Shown here piece by piece: positions 50,816 through 63,306 of a stretch of DNA of 64,000 nt. The notes under the pieces are model-generated. The model saw nothing but the letters and a program-made list of their open reading frames with translations, ran no database searches and was not told the origin of the DNA. Source of the DNA: Nansenia antarctica (taxonomy: Eukaryota; Chordata; Actinopteri; Argentiniformes; Microstomatidae); NCBI GenBank assembly GCA_963989245.1, contig OZ022347.1, positions 467,044-531,043 of the forward strand, read 5' to 3'. Both the position numbers and the translations under genes were made by a program. The first letter of the stretch is position 1, and each line of letters opens with the position of its first letter.

Positions 50816-50839
50816 GTTGGTCTACCCTAACCCTAACTA

Positions 50840-51314
50840 ACCTGAAAGCGCTTTACAACGGCCTCTCATTCACCCATTCACACACCAATGGCGGGAAGCT
50901 GCCATGCAAGGCGCCGGCCCCGCTCACTGGGAGCAATTTGGGGTTCAGTGTCTTGCCCAAGGACACTTTGACACATGGCCAGCCGGGGTTCAAACCGCAA
51001 ATCTGCCGACATTGCGATCAAATCAAATCAAATTTTATTTGTATAGCGCATTTCTTACAAGATGCAACTCAATGCGCTTCACATAATGAACATTCTCAGT
51101 CAATCAATCAATCAATCAATCAATCAATACTGACAGAGCCGCAAGCAGGGAAAAGTAAAAACCTGTACACTATGTAGCCAGGAAAATTCCCTTGCAGCCC
51201 TCTACTGTACACATAGAGCGACTACTAGCCAGTTTGCCTACCAGCACCCAGCGGTGGGCCCCCACACCCCGATCATTAGACGCCGGCTCTACCTCCTGAC
51301 ACACAGCCGCCCCT
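50840..51314 (-). mobile_element. tRNA-derived SINE, copy 5, split by another retroelement
   Basis: Minus-strand SINE: tail and body at 50840-51017 and head at 51270-51314 (GGGGCGGCTGTGTGTCAGG in antisense). The insert at about 51018-51270 is the minus-strand copy of the family at 9215-9465, with TTTGATTTGATTTGAT tail and (CAAT)n. CGATCA flanks both sides as a likely target duplication. Confidence 0.82.
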
Positions 51315-51535
51315 GTTAAGTTGAAATCAAATCACTTTTAATGTTATGCTCATCACTAAGGGACTACAGATGAAAACTAGCCTTCTTGGCTAGCTCTGGT
51401 GCATTTTTTGATGTACACTGTCCCTGCCAAATAATCAATAATACAATTACTATAATCGAATATATAATATTCGATTTTGTAGAGCCGGTATTTTTTTATG
51501 ACGCAATATTAAATTTTTGAAGTTTCCTAACACCT

Positions 51536-54382
51536 CTACTGCCCCCCCCCTGTACTGTGTCTCCTAACACCTCTACTGCCCCCCCCCTGTACTGTGTCTC
51601 CTAACACCTCTACTGCCCCCCCCCTGTACTGTGTCTCCTAACACCTCTACTGCCCCCCCCCCTGTACTGTGTCTCCTAACACTTCTACTGCCCCCCCCCT
51701 GTACTGTGTCTCCTAACACTTCTACTGCCCCCCCCCCCTTGTACTGTGTCTCCTAACACCTCTACTGCCCCCCCCCCTGTACTGTGTCTCCTAACACCTC
51801 TACTGCCCCCCCCCTGTACTGTGTCTCCTAACACCTCTACTGCCCCCCCCCCTGTACTGTGTCTCCTAACACCTCTACTGCCCCCCCCCTGTACTGTGTC
51901 TCCTAACACCTCTACTGCCCCCCCCCTGTACTGTGTCTCCTAACACCTCTACTGCCCCCCCCCTGTACTGTGTCTCCTAACACCTCTACTGCCCCCCCCC
52001 CCTGTACTGTGTCTCCTAACACCTCTACTGCCCCCCCCCCTGTACTGTGTCTCCTAACACCTCTACTGCCCCCCCCCTGTACTGTGTCTCCTAAGACCTC
52101 TACTGCCCCCCCCCCCTGTACTGTGTCTCCTAACACTTCTACTGCCCCCCCCCTGTACTGTGTCTCCTAACACCTCTACTGCCCCCCCCCTGTACTGTGT
52201 CTCCTAACACCTCTACTGCCCCCCCCCTGTACTGTGTCCAGTGTCTATAAAAAAATATTTTATCACGACGACTGCCAATGGCCCCGGGCCTGAGCTAGAT
52301 TACTCTTCCTGCTACGACTGGTGGATTGATGATTCACTTGCTTAGTCAAATGTATCGATTGTAAGTCGCTTTGGAATAAGGCGTCTGCTAAATGCCAAAC
52401 ATGTAAATGTAAATGTAAATGTTAACCCAACCCTCTGGGTGTTGTAGTTTGTGTGTTAACCCAAGGCCTTCTGGGTGTTGTAGTTTGAGTGTTAACCCTG
52501 TAAGCCTGTAGACACAAGCTCCGCCCACTTAGATACAAGCTCCGCCCACTTAGATACAAGCTCCTCCCACTTTGACTTAAGCTCCGCCCACTTTGACTTA
52601 AGCTCCTCCCACTTATACACAAGCTCCGCCCACTTTGACTTAAGCTCCTCCCACTTTGACTTAAGCTCCGCCCACTTTGACTTAAGCTCCTCCCACTTTG
52701 ACTTAAGCTCCGCCCACTTTGTCTTAAGCTCCGCCCACTTTAACCTAAGCTCCTCCCACTTTGACTTAAGCTCCTCCCACTTTGACTTAAGCTCCTCCCA
52801 CTTTGATTTGAGCTCCTCCCACTTTGACTTAAGCTCCTCCCACTTTGACTTAAGCTCCTCCTACTTTGCCTTAAGCTCCTCCCACTTTGATTTAAGCTCC
52901 GCCCACTTTGATTTAAGCTCCTCCCACTTTGATTTAAGCTCCGCCCACTTTGACTTAAGCTCCGCCCACTTTGATTTAAGCTCCTCCCACTTTGACTTAA
53001 GCTCCGCCCACTTTGACTTAAGCTCCTCCCACTTATACACAAGCTCCGCCCACTTTGACTTAAGCTCCTCCCACTTTGACTTAAGCTCCGCCCACTTTGA
53101 CACAAGCTCCGCCCACTTTGACACAAGCTCCGCCCACTTTGACTTAAGCTCCGCCCACTTTGACACAAGCTCCGCCCACTTTGACTTAAGCTCCGCCCAC
53201 TTTGACTTAAGCTCCGCCCACTCATTAGCATGAAGTTCATTAACATACAGCTCATTAACATACAGCTCATTAACATACAGCTCATTAACATACAGCTCAT
53301 TAGCATGAATCTCATTAGCATGAAGCTCATTAACATACAACTCATTAACATACACACACGTATACACACACATCTAATTAACATACAGCTCATTAACATA
53401 CAGCTCATTAGCATGAAGCTCATTAGCATGAAGCTCATTAACATGAAGCTCATTAACATACATTAACATATACATACATATGTGTATATATACATACACA
53501 TACATGCATACACAGTGCCACCCCATAACGCCGCCACTGTCTGAACGCCGCTGAATGGCGAGTGTATCGTTAGAACTGTCGGTGTGTAAGCAGCCCTACT
53601 GAGCTGGGCACTGACTCCTAGTGAAAACGGTGAATGTAGACACAAACACACACACACGCACACATTCAGTCAAGTGAATGTAGACACATTGGTTTTTATC
53701 GCGGACACAGTTTGCAGAGAGACAGACACAGAGTCACACACACGGTGAACGCGGAAGTCCGTTCACACACACGGTGAATGCGAAACTCCGTGTCTAGTGC
53801 CGAGACAGGTCTGATAATGGTCTGACTGGATTCGTCTCGAAGAGTAGATGTTGTTTGGTGTGTTTGTTGTGCAAAACGGTGATTGCATTCACCCATTATT
53901 CGCAGTCAAGTGAATGTAGACACATTGGTTTTTATCGCGGACACAGTTTTCCGAAGATCGCCGGAGTTCTCCGAAGTCAACGCGAGCCGGCTCCGTAGCT
54001 CCTCCCACAAACCCCGTGCAGGCTGGCAGAGAGACAGACACAGTCACACACGCGGTGAATGCGGAAGTCCGTGAATGCTAAACTCTGTGTCTCCCTGGTT
54101 GAGAGAGATGTTCATAAATATAAATATTAGAAGGTACAGACTTACACACTTACACTCTGCTATCCAAAACGCAAAATATTCGATCTTTGATTCTCTCTCT
54201 CTCTCTCTCTCTCTCTCCGCACGCACTCGGGGGGCCATCTGCCTGACTGGGGATTTGAACCCTTACCCTATTAATGAGTCGCGCACGAACGAACGAGCTG
54301 CGCCACGGAGGAACTGATAAATTTGACTGTTTAAAACTTGTGGTGATCAGTGTGAAAATCGCGGACATTGGCTTTCACCAAG
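51536..54382 (+). repeat. higher-order repeat, copy 1
   Basis: In order: C-run array (CTACTGCCCCCCCC, TGTACTGTGTCTCC) 51536-52235; dispersed repeat 52245-52425; 21-bp array with CTCCGCCCACTTTGACTTAA 52510-53225; 15-bp array CTCATTAACATACAG 53222-53475; and about 0.9 kb of complex sequence 53476-54382. The complex part has GTGAATGTAGACACATTGG twice and a tRNA-like SINE piece. Confidence 0.9.
54210..54315 (-). mobile_element. tRNA-like SINE fragment inside the higher-order repeat
   Basis: Minus strand reads CGTGGCGCAGCTCGTTCG (A box) and GGGTTCAAATCCCC (B box) with (GA)n downstream. Near-identical pieces at 58820-58918 and 63137-63238. A degenerate tRNA-derived element and not a functional tRNA gene; no full cloverleaf. 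Confidence 0.65.
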
Positions 54383-57300
54383 ACCTCTACTGCCCCCCCC
54401 CCTGTACTGTGTCTCCTGACACCTCTACTGCCCCCCCCCCTGTACTGTGTCTCCTAACACCTCTACTGCCCCCCCCCTGTACTGTGTCTCCTAACACCTC
54501 TACTGCCCCCCCCCTGTACTGTGTCTCCTAACACCTCTACTGCCCCCCCCCCTGTACTGTGTCTCCTAACACCTCTACTGCCCCCCCCCTGTACTGTGTC
54601 TCCTAACACCTCTACTGCCCCCCCCCCTGTACTGTGTCTCCTAAGACCTTCTACTGCCCCCCCCCCTGTACTGTGTCTCCTAACACCTCTACTGCCCCCC
54701 CCCCCTGTACTGTGTCTCCTAACACCTCTACTGCCCCCCCCCTGTACTGTGTCTCCTAACACCTCTACTGCCCCCCCCCCTGTACTGTGTCTCCTAACAC
54801 CTCTACTGCCCCCCCCCCTGTACTGTGTCTCCTAACACCTCTACTGCCCCCCCCCTGTACTGTGTCTCCTAACACCTCTACTGCCCCCCCCCTGTACTGT
54901 GTCTCCTAACACCTCTACTGCCCCCCCCCTGTACTGTGTCTCCTAACACCTCTACTGCCCCCCCCTCCTGTACTGTGTCTCCTAACACCTCTACTGCCCC
55001 CCCCCTGTGCTGTGTCTCCTAACACCTCTACTGCCCCCCCCTTGTACTGTGTCTCCTAACACCTCTACTGCCCCCCCCCTGTACTGTGTCTCCTAACACC
55101 TCTACTGCCCCCCCCTGTACTGTGTCCAGTGTCTATAAAAAAATATTTTATCACTGAGACTGCCAATGGCCCCGGGCCTGAGCTAGATTACTCTTCCTGC
55201 TACGACTGGTGGATTGATGATTCACTTGCTTAGTCAAATGTATCGATTGTAAGTCGCTTTGGAATAAGGCGTCTGCTAAATGCCAAACATGTAAATGTAA
55301 ATGTAAATGTTAACCCAACCCTCTGGGTGTTGTAGTTTGTGTGTTAACCCAAGGCCTTCTGGGTGTTGTAGTTTGAGTGTTAACCCTGTAAGCCTGTAGA
55401 CACAAGCTCCGCCCACTTAGATACAAGCTCCGCCCACTTTGAATTAAGCTCCGCCCACTTAGACACAAGCTCCGCCCACTTAGATACAAGCTCCGCCCAC
55501 TTTGACTTAAGCTCCACCCACTTTAACTTAAGCTCCGCCCACTTATACACAAGCTCCGCCCACTTAGATACAAGCTCCGCCCACTTTGACTTAAGCTCCG
55601 CCCACTTTGACTTAAGCTCCGCCCGCTTTGACTTAAGCTCCGCCCACTTTGACACAAGCTCCGCCCACTTTGACTTAAGCGCCGCCCACTTTGACTTAAG
55701 CTCCGCCCACTTTGACACAAGCTCCATCCACTTTGACTAAAGCTCCGCCCACTTTGACACAAGCTCCGCCCACTTTGACTTAAGCTCCGCCCACTTTGAC
55801 ACAAGCTCCGCCCACTTTGACACAAGCTCCGCCCACTTTGACATAAGCTCCGCCCATTTTGACTTAAGCTCCGCCCATTTTGACTTAAGCTCCGCCCACT
55901 TTGACTTAAGCTCCGCCCACTTTGACACAAGCTCCATCCACTTTGACTAAAGCTCCGCCCACTTTGACACAAGCTCCGCCCACTTTGACTTAAGCTCCGC
56001 CCACTTTGACACAAGCTCCGCCCACTTTGACACAAGCTCCGCCCACTTTGACTTAAGCTCCGCCCACTTTGACTTAAGCTCCGCCCACTTTGACTTAAGC
56101 TCCGCCCACTTTGACACAAGCTCCATCCACTTTGACTAAAGCTCCGCCCACTTTGACACAAGCTCCGCCCACTTTGACTTAAGCTCCGCCCACTTTGACA
56201 CAAGCTCCGCCCACTTTGATTTAAGCTCCGCCCACTTTGATTTAAGCTCCTCCCACTTTGATTTAAGCTCCGCCCACTTTGACTTAAGCTCCGCCCACTT
56301 TGACTTAAGCTCCGCCCACTTTGATTTAAGCTCCTCCCACTTTGACTTAAGCTCCGCCCACTTTGACTTAAGCTCCTCCCACTTATACACAAGCTCCGCC
56401 CACTTTGACTTAAGCTCCTCCCACTTTGACTTAAGCTCCGCCCACTTTGACTTAAGCTCCTCCCACTTTGACTTAAGCTCCGCCCACTTTGTCTTAAGCT
56501 CCGCCCACTTTAACCTAAGCTCCTCCCACTTTGACTTAAGCTCCTCCCACTTTGACTTAAGCTCCTCCCACTTTGATTTAAGCTCCTCCCACTTTGATTT
56601 AAGCTCCTCCCACTTTGACTTAAGCTCCTCCCACTTTGACTTAAGCTCCTCCTACTTTGCCTTAAGCTCCTCCCACTTTGATTTAAGCTCCGCCCACTTT
56701 GATTTAAGCTCCTCCCACTTTGATTTAAGCTCCGCCCACTTTGACACAAGCTCCGCCCACTTTGACACAAGCTCCGCCCACTTTGACACAAGCTCCGCCC
56801 ACTTTGACATAAGCTCCGCCCATTTTGACTTAAGCTCCGCCCACTTTGACTTAAGCTCCGCCCATTTTGACTTAAGCTCCGCCCACTTTGACTTAAGCTC
56901 CGCCCACTTTGACACAAGCTCCATCCACTTTGACTAAAGCTCCGCCCACTTTGACACAAGCTCCGCCCACTTTGACTTAAGCTCCGCCCACTTTGACACA
57001 AGCTCCGCCCACTTTGACACAAGCTCCGCCCACTTTGACTTAAGCTCCGCCCACTTTGACTTAAGCTCCGCCCACTTTGACTTAAGCTCCGCCCACTTTG
57101 ACACAAGCTCCATCCACTTTGACTTAAGCTCCGCCCACTTTGACTTAAGCTCCTCCCACTTATACACAAGCTCCGCCCACTTTGACTTAAGCTCCTCCCA
57201 CTTTGACTTAAGCTCCGCCCACTTTGACTTAAGCTCCTCCCACTTTGACTTAAGCTCCGCCCACTTTGTCTTAAGCTCCGCCCACTTTAACCTAAGCTCC

Positions 57301-58982
57301 TCCCACTTTGACTTAAGCTCCTCCCACTTTGACTTAAGCTCCTCCCACTTTGATTTAAGCTCCTCCCACTTTGATTTAAGCTCCTCCCACTTTGACTTAA
57401 GCTCCTCCCACTTTGACTTAAGCTCCTCCTACTTTGCCTTAAGCTCCTCCCACTTTGATTTAAGCTCCGCCCACTTTGATTTAAGCTCCTCCCACTTTGA
57501 TTTAAGCTCCGCCCACTTTGACTTAAGCTCCGCCCACTTTGATTTAAGCTCCTCCCACTTTGACTTAAGCTCCTCCCACTTATACACAAGCTCCGCCCAC
57601 TTTGACTTAAGCTCCTCCCACTTTGACTTAAGCTCCGCCCACTTTGACACAAGCTCCGCCCACTTTGACACAAGCTCCGCCCACTTTGACTTAAGCTCCG
57701 CCCACTCATTAGCATGAAGTTCATTAACATGAAGCTCATTATCATACAGCTCATTAGCATGAAGCTCATTAGCATGAAGCTCATTAACATACAACTCATT
57801 AACATACACACACATCTAATTAACATACAGCTAATTAACATACAGCTCATTAACATACAGCTCATTAACATGAAGCTCATTAGCATGAAGCTCATTAACA
57901 TGAAGCTCATTAACATACAGCTCATTAACATATACACACACAGACACACGTATACACACACACAGAGACACACACAGCTAATTAACATACAGCTCATTAA
58001 CATACAGCTCATTAGCATGAAGCTCATTAGCATGAAGCTCATTAACATGAAGCTCATTAACATACATTAACATATACATACATATGTGTATATATACATA
58101 CACATACATGCATACACAGTGCCACCCCATAACGCCGCCACTGTCTGAACGCCGCTGAATGGCGAGTGTATCGTTAGAACTGTCGGTGTGTAAGCAGCCC
58201 TACTGAGCTGGGCACTGACTCCTAGTGAAAACGGTGAATGTAGACACAAACACACACACACGCACACATTCAGTCAAGTGAATGTAGACACATTGGTTTT
58301 TATCGCGGACACAGTTTGCAGAGAGACAGACACAGAGTCACACACACGGTGAACGCGGAAGTCCGTTCACACACACGGTGAATGCGAAACTCCGTGTCTA
58401 GTGCCGAGACAGGTCTGATAATGGTCTGACTGGATTCGTCTCGAAGAGTAGATGTTGTTTGGTGTGTTTGTTGTGCAAAACGGTGATTGCATTCACCCAT
58501 TATTCGCAGTCAAGTGAATGTAGACACATTGGTTTTTATCGCGGACACAGTTTTCCGAAGATCGCCGGAGTTCTCCGAAGTCAACGCGAGCCGGCTCCGT
58601 AGCTCCTCCCACAAAGCCCGTGCAGGCTGGCAGAGAGACAGACACAGTCACACACGCGGTGAATGCGGAAGTCCGTGAATGCGAAACTCTGTGTCTCCCT
58701 GGTTGAGAGAGATGTTCATAAATATAAATATTAGAAGGTACAGACTTACACACTTACACTCTGCTATCCAAAACGCAAAATATTCGATCTTTGATTCTCT
58801 CTCTCTCTCTCTCTCTCCGCGCGCACTCGGGGGGCCATCTGCCTGACTGGGGATTTGAACCCTGTACCTATGAATGAGTCGCGCACGAACGAACGAGCTG
58901 CGCCACGGAGGAACTGATAAATTTGACTGTTTAAAACTTGTGGTGATCAGTGTGAAAATCGCGGACATTGGCTTTCACCAAG
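54383..58982 (+). repeat. higher-order repeat, copy 2 (about 4.6 kb)
   Basis: Same order as copy 1: C-run array 54383-55125, dispersed repeat 55130-55310, 21-bp array 55395-57712 (over three times longer than in copy 1), 15-bp array 57712-58080, complex segment 58080-58982. The complex segment differs from copies 1 and 3 at several positions (AAAGCCCGTGC; CCTGTACCTATGAATG). Confidence 0.9.
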
Positions 58983-61900
58983 ACCTCTACTGCCCCCCCC
59001 CTGTACTGTGTCTCCTAACACCTCTACTGCCCCCCCCCCTGTACTGTGTCTCCTAACACCTCTACTGCCCCCCCCCTGTACTGTGTCTCCTAACACCTCT
59101 ACTGCCCCCCCCCTGTACTGTGTCTCCTAACACCTCTACTGCCCCCCCCCTGTACTGTGTCTCCTAACACCTCTACTGCCCCCCCCCCTGTACTGTGTCT
59201 CCTAACACCTCTACTGCCCCCCCCCCCTGTACTGTGTCTCCTAACACCTCTACTGCCCCCCCCCTGTACTGTGTCTCCTAACACCTCTACTGCCCCCCCC
59301 CTGTACTGTGTCTCCTAACACCTCTACTGCCCCCCCCCTGTACTGTGTCTCCTAACACCTCTACTGCCCCCCCCCTGTACTGTGTCTCCTAACACCTCTA
59401 CTGCCCCCCCCTGTACTGTGTCCAGTGTCTATAAAAAAATATTTTATCACTGAGACTGCCAATGGCCCCGGGCCTGAGCTAGATTACTCTTCCTGCTACG
59501 ACTGGTGGATTGATGATTCACTTGCTTAGTCAAATGTATCGATTGTAAGTCGCTTTGGAATAAGGCGTCTGCTAAATGCCAAACATGTAAATGTAAATGT
59601 AAATGTTAACCCAACCCTCTGGGTGTTGTAGTTTGTGTGTTAACCCAAGGCCTTCTGGGTGTTGTAGTTTGAGTGTTAACCCTGTAAGCCTGTAGACACA
59701 AGCTCCGCCCACTTAGATACAAGCTCCGCCCACTTTGAATTAAGCTCCGCCCACTTAGACACAAGCTCCGCCCACTTAGATACAAGCTCCGCCCACTTTG
59801 ACTTAAGCTCCACCCACTTTAACTTAAGCTCCGCCCACTTATACACAAGCTCCGCCCACTTAGATACAAGCTCCGCCCACTTTGACTTAAGCTCCGCCCA
59901 CTTTGACTTAAGCTCCGCCCGCTTTGACTTAAGCTCCGCCCACTTTGACACAAGCTCCGCCCACTTTGACTTAAGCGCCGCCCACTTTGACTTAAGCTCC
60001 GCCCACTTTGACACAAGCTCCATCCACTTTGACTAAAGCTCCGCCCACTTTGACACAAGCTCCGCCCACTTTGACTTAAGCTCCGCCCACTTTGACACAA
60101 GCTCCGCCCACTTTGACACAAGCTCCGCCCACTTTGACATAAGCTCCGCCCATTTTGACTTAAGCTCCGCCCACTTTGACTTAAGCTCCGCCCATTTTGA
60201 CTTAAGCTCCGCCCACTTTGACTTAAGCTCCGCCCACTTTGACACAAGCTCCATCCACTTTGACTAAAGCTCCGCCCACTTTGACACAAGCTCCGCCCAC
60301 TTTGACTTAAGCTCCGCCCACTTTGACACAAGCTCCGCCCACTTTGACACAAGCTCCGCCCACTTTGACTTAAGCTCCGCCCACTTTGACTTAAGCTCCG
60401 CCCACTTTGACTTAAGCTCCGCCCACTTTGACACAAGCTCCATCCACTTTGACTAAAGCTCCGCCCACTTTGACACAAGCTCCGCCCACTTTGACTTAAG
60501 CTCCGCCCACTTTGACACAAGCTCCGCCCACTTTGATTTAAGCTCCGCCCACTTTGATTTAAGCTCCTCCCACTTTGATTTAAGCTCCGCCCACTTTGAC
60601 TTAAGCTCCGCCCACTTTGACTTAAGCTCCGCCCACTTTGATTTAAGCTCCTCCCACTTTGACTTAAGCTCCGCCCACTTTGACTTAAGCTCCTCCCACT
60701 TATACACAAGCTCCGCCCACTTTGACTTAAGCTCCTCCCACTTTGACTTAAGCTCCGCCCACTTTGACTTAAGCTCCTCCCACTTTGACTTAAGCTCCGC
60801 CCACTTTGTCTTAAGCTCCGCCCACTTTAACCTAAGCTCCTCCCACTTTGACTTAAGCTCCTCCCACTTTGACTTAAGCTCCTCCCACTTTGATTTAAGC
60901 TCCTCCCACTTTGATTTAAGCTCCTCCCACTTTGACTTAAGCTCCTCCCACTTTGACTTAAGCTCCTCCTACTTTGCCTTAAGCTCCTCCCACTTTGATT
61001 TAAGCTCCGCCCACTTTGATTTAAGCTCCTCCCACTTTGATTTAAGCTCCGCCCACTTTGACACAAGCTCCGCCCACTTTGACACAAGCTCCGCCCACTT
61101 TGACACAAGCTCCGCCCACTTTGACATAAGCTCCGCCCATTTTGACTTAAGCTCCGCCCACTTTGACTTAAGCTCCGCCCATTTTGACTTAAGCTCCGCC
61201 CACTTTGACTTAAGCTCCGCCCACTTTGACACAAGCTCCATCCACTTTGACTAAAGCTCCGCCCACTTTGACACAAGCTCCGCCCACTTTGACTTAAGCT
61301 CCGCCCACTTTGACACAAGCTCCGCCCACTTTGACACAAGCTCCGCCCACTTTGACTTAAGCTCCGCCCACTTTGACTTAAGCTCCGCCCACTTTGACTT
61401 AAGCTCCGCCCACTTTGACACAAGCTCCATCCACTTTGACTTAAGCTCCGCCCACTTTGACTTAAGCTCCTCCCACTTATACACAAGCTCCGCCCACTTT
61501 GACTTAAGCTCCTCCCACTTTGACTTAAGCTCCGCCCACTTTGACTTAAGCTCCTCCCACTTTGACTTAAGCTCCGCCCACTTTGTCTTAAGCTCCGCCC
61601 ACTTTAACCTAAGCTCCTCCCACTTTGACTTAAGCTCCTCCCACTTTGACTTAAGCTCCTCCCACTTTGATTTAAGCTCCTCCCACTTTGATTTAAGCTC
61701 CTCCCACTTTGACTTAAGCTCCTCCCACTTTGACTTAAGCTCCTCCTACTTTGCCTTAAGCTCCTCCCACTTTGATTTAAGCTCCGCCCACTTTGATTTA
61801 AGCTCCTCCCACTTTGATTTAAGCTCCGCCCACTTTGACTTAAGCTCCGCCCACTTTGATTTAAGCTCCTCCCACTTTGACTTAAGCTCCTCCCACTTAT

Positions 61901-63110
61901 ACACAAGCTCCGCCCACTTTGACTTAAGCTCCTCCCACTTTGACTTAAGCTCCGCCCACTTTGACACAAGCTCCGCCCACTTTGACACAAGCTCCGCCCA
62001 CTTTGACTTAAGCTCCGCCCACTCATTAGCATGAAGTTCATTAACATGAAGCTCATTATCATACAGCTCATTAGCATGAAGCTCATTAGCATGAAGCTCA
62101 TTAACATACAACTCATTAACATACACACACATCTAATTAACATACAGCTAATTAACATACAGCTCATTAACATACAGCTCATTAACATGAAGCTCATTAG
62201 CATGAAGCTCATTAACATGAAGCTCATTAACATACAGCTCATTAACATATACACACACAGACACACGTATACACACACACAGAGACACACACAGCTAATT
62301 AACATACAGCTCATTAACATACAGCTCATTAGCATGAAGCTCATTAGCATGAAGCTCATTAACATGAAGCTCATTAACATACATTAACATATACATACAT
62401 ATGTGTATATATACATACACATACATGCATACACAGTGCCACCCCATAACGCCGCCACTGTCTGAACGCCGCTGAATGGCGAGTGTATCGTTAGAACTGT
62501 CGGTGTGTAAGCAGCCCTACTGAGCTGGGCACTGACTCCTAGTGAAAACGGTGAATGTAGACACAAACACACACACACGCACACATTCAGTCAAGTGAAT
62601 GTAGACACATTGGTTTTTATCGCGGACACAGTTTGCAGAGAGACAGACACAGAGTCACACACACGGTGAACGCGGAAGTCCGTTCACACACACGGTGAAT
62701 GCGAAACTCCGTGTCTAGTGCCGAGACAGGTCTGATAATGGTCTGACTGGATTCGTCTCGAAGAGTAGATGTTGTTTGGTGTGTTTGTTGTGCAAAACGG
62801 TGATTGCATTCACCCATTATTCGCAGTCAAGTGAATGTAGACACATTGGTTTTTATCGCGGACACAGTTTTCCGAAGATCGCCGGAGTTCTCCGAAGTCA
62901 ACGCGAGCCGGCTCCGTAGCTCCTCCCACAAACCCCGTGCAGGCTGGCAGAGAGACAGACACAGTCACACACGCGGTGAATGCGGAAGTCCGTGAATGCT
63001 AAACTCTGTGTCTCCCTGGTTGAGAGAGATGTTCATAAATATAAATATTAGAAGGTACAGACTTACACACTTACACTCTGCTATCCAAAACGCAAAATAT
63101 TCGATCTTTG

Positions 63111-63144
<34 letters not shown>

Positions 63145-63306
63145 CACGCACTCGGGGGGCCATCTGCCTGACTGGGGATTTGAACCCTTACCCTATTAAT
63201 GAGTCGCGCACGAACGAACGAGCTGCGCCACGGAGGAACTGATAAATTTGACTGTTTAAAACTTGTGGTGATCAGTGTGAAAATCGCGGACATTGGCTTT
63301 CACCAA
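58983..63306 (+). repeat. higher-order repeat, copy 3 (about 4.3 kb)
   Basis: C-run array 58983-59417 (shorter), dispersed repeat 59422-59605, 21-bp array 59697-62029, 15-bp array 62029-62397, complex segment to 63306. The right two thirds of the 21-bp array and all of the 15-bp array equal copy 2 at an offset of 4317; the complex segment carries copy 1 alleles. Confidence 0.9.

Noticed and set aside
54210..54315. Functional tRNA gene on the minus strand
   Set aside because: A and B box motifs are present but the interval does not fold to a full cloverleaf; it is a repeated SINE-like piece.
52740..62380. Minus-strand frames of SGRSLSQ and KWAELKS repeats
   Set aside because: 21-bp arrays are multiples of three and stay open by periodicity; frames end at array edges and copies differ in length.
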